NCBI GenBank assembly: GCA_021732445.1
Contig: JAKFUZ010000001.1
Coordinates: forward strand, 166,529-230,528
Origin: Sphingomonas sp.
Lineage (GTDB): Bacteria > Pseudomonadota > Alphaproteobacteria > Sphingomonadales > Sphingomonadaceae
Direction of reading: 5' to 3'
DNA: 64,000 nt
Position 1 is the first letter of the stretch. Every line of letters begins with the position of its first letter. Shown piece after piece: positions 58,789 through 64,000 of the stretch. The position numbers and the translations under genes are program-made. Under the pieces are notes generated by a model that worked only from the letters and a program-made list of their open reading frames with translations, was not told where the DNA came from and did not search any database.

Positions 58789-59679
58789 ATGGACCCCACC
58801 GCCGGGGTTGGCCTGAAGGCCGACCATGTTGTCGAGGCGCTCGCATCACCGGCGGCGGGGCTTTGGTTTGAGGTACATGCTGAAAACTACATGGTTGCAG
58901 GAGGGCCTCGGGTCGCGATGCTCACTGCCATCCGTGCGGCAAGGCCAGTGTCGCTCCACGGCGTTGGCCTGTCGCTCGCTGGTGCCGCAGATCCCGAGCA
59001 CGGGCATCTGCGGCGCTTGGCGGCACTGGTTGACCGGTTCGAGCCGTTTCTGGTGTCCGAACATCTTGCCTGGTCGCGGCATGGCGACACCTGTTTTTCC
59101 GATTTGCTCCCGTTTCCGCGCAGCAACGCGGCGCTGGTCCGTGTCGCTGCCAATATCAACCGGACGCAGGATGCGCTCGGGCGCCAAATCCTCGTCGAAA
59201 ACCCCTCGCTCTATGTGCAGCTTGATGGCCATGACTTTGGCGAGCCAGAGTTTCTCGCCGAGCTGGTGCAGCGCACCGGTTGCGGCTTGCTGATCGACGT
59301 CAACAACGTCCATGTTTCGGCCAATAATATGGGGTATGACCCGTTGGCCTATCTCGATGCGCTGCCCGCACAGGCGATCGGCGAAATTCATCTGGGCGGC
59401 CACACGCCCGATCCTGAACATGGCGGCGCGCTGCTCATCGACAGCCATGATGCGCCCGTCGCAGACCCGGTCTGGGCGCTATATGTGCATTTGCTGGCCC
59501 GCATTGGCCCGCGGCCAACGCTCATCGAGCGCGACGATAATCTTCCGCCCTTTGTGGAGCTGATGGCCGAGCGCAATCGCGCGGCCGACATTCTCGCGCG
59601 GATTGGCGCGCGCGGTGCTCAAAGCCGCGACATGCCGGCACCGGTTCCCGCACCCGCCCTGGCGCCGGCAAATGGCTGA
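58789..59679 (+). CDS. bufB: MNIO (DUF692) maturation enzyme, second locus
   Basis: 296 residues, a second member of the same family as the 55732 gene but clearly diverged. Metal-ligand candidates are H57 in VSLHGVGLS, H92 in VSEHLAW, E137 in VENPSLYV, D170 in LIDVNNVHVS, H201 and H205 in IHLGGH, and the DSHDAPV motif. It is expected to modify the DUF2282 precursor just upstream. Overlaps the DUF2063 gene by 8 bases. The tail is Pro/Ala-rich. Confidence 0.9.
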   Translation: MDPTAGVGLKADHVVEALASPAAGLWFEVHAENYMVAGGPRVAMLTAIRAARPVSLHGVGLSLAGAADPEHGHLRRLAALVDRFEPFLVSEHLAWSRHGDTCFSDLLPFPRSNAALVRVAANINRTQDALGRQILVENPSLYVQLDGHDFGEPEFLAELVQRTGCGLLIDVNNVHVSANNMGYDPLAYLDALPAQAIGEIHLGGHTPDPEHGGALLIDSHDAPVADPVWALYVHLLARIGPRPTLIERDDNLPPFVELMAERNRAADILARIGARGAQSRDMPAPVPAPALAPANG

Positions 59680-60406
59680 TTTCGCAACATTCCAGCGCGA
59701 CTTTGCCGCCGCCATTTACGGCGCGGGCGATGGGTGCCCGGCGGCGCGCCTGCCCGGCTTTGCGGTTTACCGCAACACCAGCCTGAAAGGGGCGGTCGAC
59801 GCACTATGTGCCAATTATGCGGTGGTCGCCCGGCTGCTGGGAGCCGAGAGTTTTTCGGCGATCGCTGCGGAATATGTGCGCGCACACCCGCCTGCCGCGC
59901 CGATGCTTGCCCTTTTTGGCGATGGCTTTGCGGCCTTCATCGCAGCGTCGCCCCTGCACGACGCACTGCCCTATCTGGCCGATGTCGCGCGCGTCGAACG
60001 CTGGTGGACAGAAAGCCTGTTTGCCGCGGACGCCGAACCCGTCGAAGCGGCTGCCATCGCCGCGCAGGGGGAAGCTGCGATCATGACGATGCCGCTCGCG
60101 CTGCACCCGGCGGTGCGCTTCGCGTGGCTGGAGACGCCGGCTGCCGCGATCTGGGTGGCGCACCAGGGCGATGAGGTTGACGATCTGGAGATAGACTGGG
60201 CGCCGCAGGGGCTGCTCATCAGCCGGATCGACGGCATGGTCACGCTCGACATCATCGAGCAGCCGGGCTTTGCGCTGGTCGAGGCGATTGCCGGCGGGGT
60301 GCCGCTGGGCGAGGCGGCGGTCCAGGTGCTTTCGGCGCACCCGGACGCTGATATTGCGGCGATTTTTGCACAACTCCTGGCGCGTGGCGCGCTGGTTCAT
60401 CCATAA
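59672..60406 (+). CDS. bufC: DUF2063 partner protein of the bufferin enzyme, second locus
   Basis: 244 residues. The N-terminal DUF2063 domain is evident ([51 protein letters not shown]). The C-terminal half resembles the partner in the first locus only loosely, so each BufB probably has a dedicated partner. The ATG at 59672 was chosen because it overlaps BufB by 8 bases and gives [11 protein letters not shown]; the upstream frame is shadow sequence. Confidence 0.87.
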   Translation: MADFATFQRDFAAAIYGAGDGCPAARLPGFAVYRNTSLKGAVDALCANYAVVARLLGAESFSAIAAEYVRAHPPAAPMLALFGDGFAAFIAASPLHDALPYLADVARVERWWTESLFAADAEPVEAAAIAAQGEAAIMTMPLALHPAVRFAWLETPAAAIWVAHQGDEVDDLEIDWAPQGLLISRIDGMVTLDIIEQPGFALVEAIAGGVPLGEAAVQVLSAHPDADIAAIFAQLLARGALVHP

Positions 60407-60422
60407 CACCCACGGAGAATTC

Positions 60423-60887
60423 ATGAACGACACGATGATGAGCGCCCAAAGCGGCTGGCGCGCGCCCTTTGCCATGATCGCGCGGCTTGGCGGCGCGCTG
60501 TTGCCCATGGATCTGCTGCTGCTGGTGCAGCGGCTTGCCATTGCCAGCGTGTTTTTCCTGTCCGGGCGGACCAAGGTGGAAGGGTGGTTCACGCTGACCG
60601 ACAGCACCTTCGAGCTGTTCCGCACGGAATATGCGCTGCCCTTCGCGCCGCCCGTCGCGGCTGCCTATATGGCGACCACATCGGAGCATCTGTTCCCCAT
60701 TTTGCTGGTCCTCGGGCTGTTCTCCCGCCTGTCGGCGGGGGCGCTGCTGATGATGACGCTGACCATCGAGATATTCGTCTATCCAGACGCATGGTCAACC
60801 CATTTGAGCTGGGCCGGGCTGTTGCTGCCGATCATTGCCATGGGCGGCGGCAAGCTGGCGCTCGACCGGGTATTGCGCATTCCCTGA
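60423..60887 (+). CDS. DoxX-family membrane protein (BufD-like)
   Basis: 154 residues, four predicted transmembrane helices. The DoxX signature [19 protein letters not shown] comes first, then [20 protein letters not shown] and [10 protein letters not shown]. DoxX proteins often accompany MNIO/DUF2282 loci. It may handle redox chemistry or electron supply at the membrane, which is inference. GGAGAATTC is directly before the ATG. It closes the second locus. Confidence 0.88.
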   Translation: MNDTMMSAQSGWRAPFAMIARLGGALLPMDLLLLVQRLAIASVFFLSGRTKVEGWFTLTDSTFELFRTEYALPFAPPVAAAYMATTSEHLFPILLVLGLFSRLSAGALLMMTLTIEIFVYPDAWSTHLSWAGLLLPIIAMGGGKLALDRVLRIP

Positions 60888-60932
60888 CCGCGGCTGCCAG
60901 TGCCTGCGCCGCCGATGGGGCGTTCGGCGTGA

Positions 60933-63065
60933 TCAGGCGGGCTCCAGCTCGAACAAGAGCACCGTTTGCGGCAAAGCAAGCGGAAGCTGCATGCCAACCG
61001 TCATCAGTGCCTCGCCGCGCGCGACATGGCCGTTGCCCGTGAGGTCCAGCGCCTCGACAACGCCCGGCGACGTAACGGCGCGCCATGGCACGGGCCAGAC
61101 CAGCCGGAGGCGATAGTCGCGCTCGGGCGCAAGGCCATCAAGGACAAGAACCGGCGGCAGCGTCGTCTTGTGCCCTGTCAGCCACGCGACGGAAAACAGC
61201 GCATGGTGCTTGGCCGGCGCGACCACACCGTGCGCGTTGAGGAAATCGGGCGTGTCGAGCCGGTACTGGTCGCCCCCATGGATGAGCGACCGCAGCCGCT
61301 TGTACAGGGCAATCGCGCGGGCAAGCTCGGCCAGATTCTCCTCCGTTTCCTCAAGCAAATTCAGCTCGGCGCCCATATGCCCCATAATGGCTGTGCCCGC
61401 GCGCATCGCCATGCTGAGGCTGCGCCCTGTAATGTGGCAAATGCCCGGCCCCACATGCGCGCCTAGCAGCATCAGCGGCAGGAACATGCTGGCGCCCCGC
61501 TGAATTGCCTGCCGGTCGATGGCGTCGTTGGAATCAGAGGTCCAGACCCGGTCGGTGTGCGCCAAAACCCCCATGTCGGCCCGCGCGCCGCCCGACGAAC
61601 AACTCTCGATTTCAACCGCAGGGTGCGCGCGGCGAATGCGGTCGATCAGCGCATAGAGCGCGGTAACCTGCTCCAGCGCGCGTGGGCGCCCATCCGGCCC
61701 GCCGGGGTGGTTCAAATCCCGGTTCATGTCCCATTTGACATAACCGATGGCATAGGCGCCAAGGATCGCGTCGATCTTGTCGAACAGGTAGTCCGCCACT
61801 TCGGGCCGCGCGATATCGAGCGCATATTGGTTGCGGAACGGCACCTGATCGACCGCGTCGGCACGCAGCACCCAATCCGGGTGGGCGCGGAACAGGTCGC
61901 TGTCCGGGTTCACCATTTCGGGCTCGAACCACAACCCCATTTCCATGCCCAGGCCAGTTACATGGTCAACCAGCGGCCCAAGCCCGTGCGGATACACCGC
62001 GTCTGAGACAACCCAGTCGCCCAGGCCGGCCCGGTCGCTGCGCCGCGCGCCAAACCAGCCATCGTCGAGCACGAACCGCTCCACACCGACCGCTGCGGCC
62101 CTGTCGGCAAGCGCCTTCAGCCGGGGCATGTCATGGCCGAAATACACCGCCTCCCAGCTATTGTAATGCACTGGGCGGGGGCGGGCTTGCACTTCGGGGC
62201 GCACCAGCGTGCGCCGAACATGATCGTGAAAGCTGCGGCTCAGCGCCGACAGGCCCGAGGCGCTGTAGGCGGCGACAATCGCCGGGCACGCAAACTGCGC
62301 ACCGGGCGCCAGTCGCAGCTCGCCGGGCAGGGCCAGCACGCCAAGCGAGGCGAACACCCGGCCATCGTTCAGCGTATCGACACGCACAAGGTGGTTGCCG
62401 CTCCAGGCAAGGTGCAGGCCATAGGCGATGCCGGCCTGTTCGCTGGTTTGCGCGCCACACAGGATCACTGCCGGAAAGCTGTCCTGCGAGGTGCGGCCCC
62501 GGCGGTTCTCGCGCACATAGCTCCCGGCAAAGCGCGCCAGCCTCGTCCGGCAGAACTCGTCTGCCCACCGGCCGGAAAAGCCGATAATGTCGGTCATCGC
62601 CGTTGGCACCGGCAGGCATGCCGTTGCCACAGTGTCCACCGTCAGCACATCGGCCCCCCGATTGACGAGTACGGCGCTGATCGCCAGCACGCCGCTCAGC
62701 GGGTCGCAATCGAGGTGATAGTCGAGGCCGATGTGCGCTGCGGCATCGCTGCACCGGATAATGGCGCTGTTGCCGGTCTGCACCGCGCTTTCAACCCGCA
62801 ACAGGCTGGCCCAGCACCGTCCGTCGCGGTGCGCGAGCAGGCCGGGCGGCGTCATCAGGCCGAGGCCGGGCTCCAGCGCAAGCGAGGCGGCGATGGGCAC
62901 TGTCTCGCCGCCATGCGCGCCCTGCGCGGTCGTGAGCAGGGCAATGTCGGCCGGCGTTATCTGTGCGGACAGGCGCTTGCCCCAATAAACGCAGCGCGGC
63001 GGCGCACCCGGCATGGCTGAAACGATGAACGACATCGCCCCAGCATCAAATCGAATCTCGGTCAT
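60933..63065 (-). CDS. GH36 alpha-galactosidase
   Basis: 710 residues, full length for bacterial GH36. An N-terminal beta-sandwich is followed by a TIM barrel with the nucleophile D446 in YVKWDMNRDLN and the likely acid/base D511 in VWTSDSNDAI. RFVLDDGWFGARR and WFEPEMVNPDSDL also match family blocks. It releases terminal alpha-galactose from oligosaccharides such as melibiose or raffinose. No export signal, so cytoplasmic. GGGAGCG precedes the ATG at 63065; the longer open frame reaching 63908 lies over the next gene and is not used. Confidence 0.92.
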   Translation of the reverse strand: MTEIRFDAGAMSFIVSAMPGAPPRCVYWGKRLSAQITPADIALLTTAQGAHGGETVPIAASLALEPGLGLMTPPGLLAHRDGRCWASLLRVESAVQTGNSAIIRCSDAAAHIGLDYHLDCDPLSGVLAISAVLVNRGADVLTVDTVATACLPVPTAMTDIIGFSGRWADEFCRTRLARFAGSYVRENRRGRTSQDSFPAVILCGAQTSEQAGIAYGLHLAWSGNHLVRVDTLNDGRVFASLGVLALPGELRLAPGAQFACPAIVAAYSASGLSALSRSFHDHVRRTLVRPEVQARPRPVHYNSWEAVYFGHDMPRLKALADRAAAVGVERFVLDDGWFGARRSDRAGLGDWVVSDAVYPHGLGPLVDHVTGLGMEMGLWFEPEMVNPDSDLFRAHPDWVLRADAVDQVPFRNQYALDIARPEVADYLFDKIDAILGAYAIGYVKWDMNRDLNHPGGPDGRPRALEQVTALYALIDRIRRAHPAVEIESCSSGGARADMGVLAHTDRVWTSDSNDAIDRQAIQRGASMFLPLMLLGAHVGPGICHITGRSLSMAMRAGTAIMGHMGAELNLLEETEENLAELARAIALYKRLRSLIHGGDQYRLDTPDFLNAHGVVAPAKHHALFSVAWLTGHKTTLPPVLVLDGLAPERDYRLRLVWPVPWRAVTSPGVVEALDLTGNGHVARGEALMTVGMQLPLALPQTVLLFELEPA

Positions 63066-63317
63066 CTGCGCTCCCAACTGCCCCCGGCCGCCGCGTCGCC
63101 CGCGCTGCGTACCTATCCTATGGACGTTCGCGCCGATTGTGGAGCGAAGAACGAGGGTGGCGGGCCAGCAACATCTACGCGCCGGGCAGGGCTGGTCGCG
63201 GCTGACATTGCGCTGTATTCTCAGCGATATTGGGGTGCGAACGGCGAGTCGCGGTGAGGGGAACACCGCCGGATGCCGCCGACAGGCCATTTGTATCGGC
63301 GTTTCTCGCATGGGTTG

Positions 63318-63950
63318 ATGGGCATGATCGCAAGCAAATCCTGCTATTTGGCCGGACCGGAAGTTTTCATGCAAAGCGGCCCCGGGCTGTTTGCGCGCAA
63401 GACGCAGCTTTGCATCGCTTATGGATTTGTAGCCAACGCCCCCGATGACAGCCACGTCGCGGCGCGGCAGCAAGCGGGGGCCGATGCCCTGTCCCTTGAA
63501 ATTTACCAGGCCAATATCAGCCTGATGCGCGCGAGCGACTTTGGCATATTCGACCTGACCCCGTTTCGGGGGCCAAGCGCGGATGCCGGCACCGTGTTTG
63601 AGCTTGGGTTCATGACGGGGCTTGGGAAACCGGTCTTTGGCTACACCAATATCGCCGGGGCCTATATTGATCGGATCGCGCCACGCCAGCTTGTTGATCT
63701 GCACGGTCGACCCGACCCGCTGCCGGTGCCGTTGTGGAGCGATGAGCGCGGCTGGATGATTGAGAATTTTGGCAATGCCGATAACCTGATGGTCGATGGC
63801 GCTGTGGCGGCAAGCGGCGCGCCGATCAACCGGCAAGCAACTGATTTGCCAACGAGGTTTGACGATCTCGCCGGCTTTGAGCGGTGCCTGCAACAGGCGC
63901 GGCAACATTTTGCACCAGACGAAAGCCTGTGCCGGTCGGTCAGCGCCTGA
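63318..63950 (+). CDS. Nucleoside 2-deoxyribosyltransferase-like protein
   Basis: 210 residues from ATG 63318; an ATG at 63324 is an equal candidate. The NDT fold is suggested by SCYLAGPEVFMQSGPGLFARK, then SLEIYQANISLMRASDFGIFDL, and GPSADAGTVFELGFMTGLGKPVFGYTN, which matches the D-x-G-T-x-x-E-x-G block with the catalytic Glu. Such enzymes exchange bases between deoxynucleosides and may salvage nucleotides. It stands alone; the 63066-63317 gap before it shows no other feature. Confidence 0.72.
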   Translation: MGMIASKSCYLAGPEVFMQSGPGLFARKTQLCIAYGFVANAPDDSHVAARQQAGADALSLEIYQANISLMRASDFGIFDLTPFRGPSADAGTVFELGFMTGLGKPVFGYTNIAGAYIDRIAPRQLVDLHGRPDPLPVPLWSDERGWMIENFGNADNLMVDGAVAASGAPINRQATDLPTRFDDLAGFERCLQQARQHFAPDESLCRSVSA

Positions 63951-63974
63951 GCGGCGCCTGACCGGGCTTTTGGG
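63937..63974 (+). terminator. Rho-independent-like terminator after the deoxyribosyltransferase gene
   Basis: CGGTCAGCGCC (63937-63947) pairs with GGCGC plus TGACCG (63953-63957 and 63959-63964) with one bulged C. The loop is 5 bases and a TTTT tract follows. The stop codon lies in the loop region, so the stem starts within the coding end. Confidence 0.55.
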
Positions 63975-63997
63975 GCGGCGGGGGTAGTGGAGGGGTA

Positions 63998-64000
63998 ATG
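63998..64000 (+). CDS. Possible start codon of a further gene, cut by the window edge
   Basis: The last three bases are ATG, preceded by a GGAGGGG Shine-Dalgarno-like stretch at 63989-63995. This could open another plus-strand gene after the terminator, but nothing of the product is visible. Confidence 0.25.

Noticed and set aside
63066..63908. N-terminal extension of the alpha-galactosidase to 991 residues
   Set aside because: The GH36 protein starts at 63065 with a good ribosome site; the extension lies antisense to the deoxyribosyltransferase gene.

Overview
The window is a high-GC, gene-dense alphaproteobacterial chromosome segment, most likely from Sphingomonadales. The grounds are an alphaproteobacterial-type SOS box (GTTC-N7-GTTC) at uvrA, an alphaproteobacterial mdh/suc/sdh layout, and heavy use of 1-17 bp gene overlaps. 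I saw no tRNA, rRNA, CRISPR array, insertion sequence or phage gene. No gap without a gene exceeds about 300 bases.

Layout. 1-2949: start of uvrA, a small hypothetical, and a TPR protein fused to a PRMT-like arginine methyltransferase. 2960-17792 (all minus strand): a giant TCA-cycle cluster read sdhC-sdhD-sdhA-[C13 peptidase]-[GlsB/YeaQ]-sdhB-thioesterase-zapE-mdh-[secreted 146-aa protein]-sucD-sucA-sucB-lpd. sucC is not in its expected place. 17961-23807: soluble MCP with a protoglobin-like sensor, SDR, prmA, NDH-2, small lipoprotein, glycerophosphodiesterase. 23882-29094: a PaoABC-type molybdenum hydroxylase with its XdhC and MocA maturation genes. 29099-33867: a NodT/MacA/split-MacB efflux operon. 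34147-44605: a methyltransferase, then a propionyl-CoA to succinyl-CoA operon (pccB, mce, scpA, pccA with an enoyl-CoA hydratase and bioB) carrying several small inserted genes, among them a DUF4160-DUF2442 pair and a ribbon-helix-helix-like pair. 44665-48641: NAD-dependent reductase, gor, pgi. 48765-55203: lepB-rnc-era-nitrilase, a sirtuin, an AIM24-like protein, dapB, nth.

55300-60887 is the most interesting region: two adjacent bufferin-type RiPP loci. The first has a six-Cys precursor (BufA2 type), an MNIO/DUF692 enzyme (BufB), a DUF2063 partner (BufC) and a translationally coupled exported HExxH metallopeptidase. The second has a four-Cys DUF2282 precursor (BufA1 type), its own BufB and BufC, and a DoxX-family membrane protein. 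Both precursor genes are preceded by the same ECF-sigma-like element, GTAAC-N17-CG(G)AAT, which suggests co-regulation, probably by metal stress. The peptidase is the least expected part.

The window ends with a GH36 alpha-galactosidase and a nucleoside 2-deoxyribosyltransferase-like protein. Metabolically, the methylmalonyl-CoA module feeds succinyl-CoA into the TCA cluster, and bioB supplies the biotin that PccA needs.
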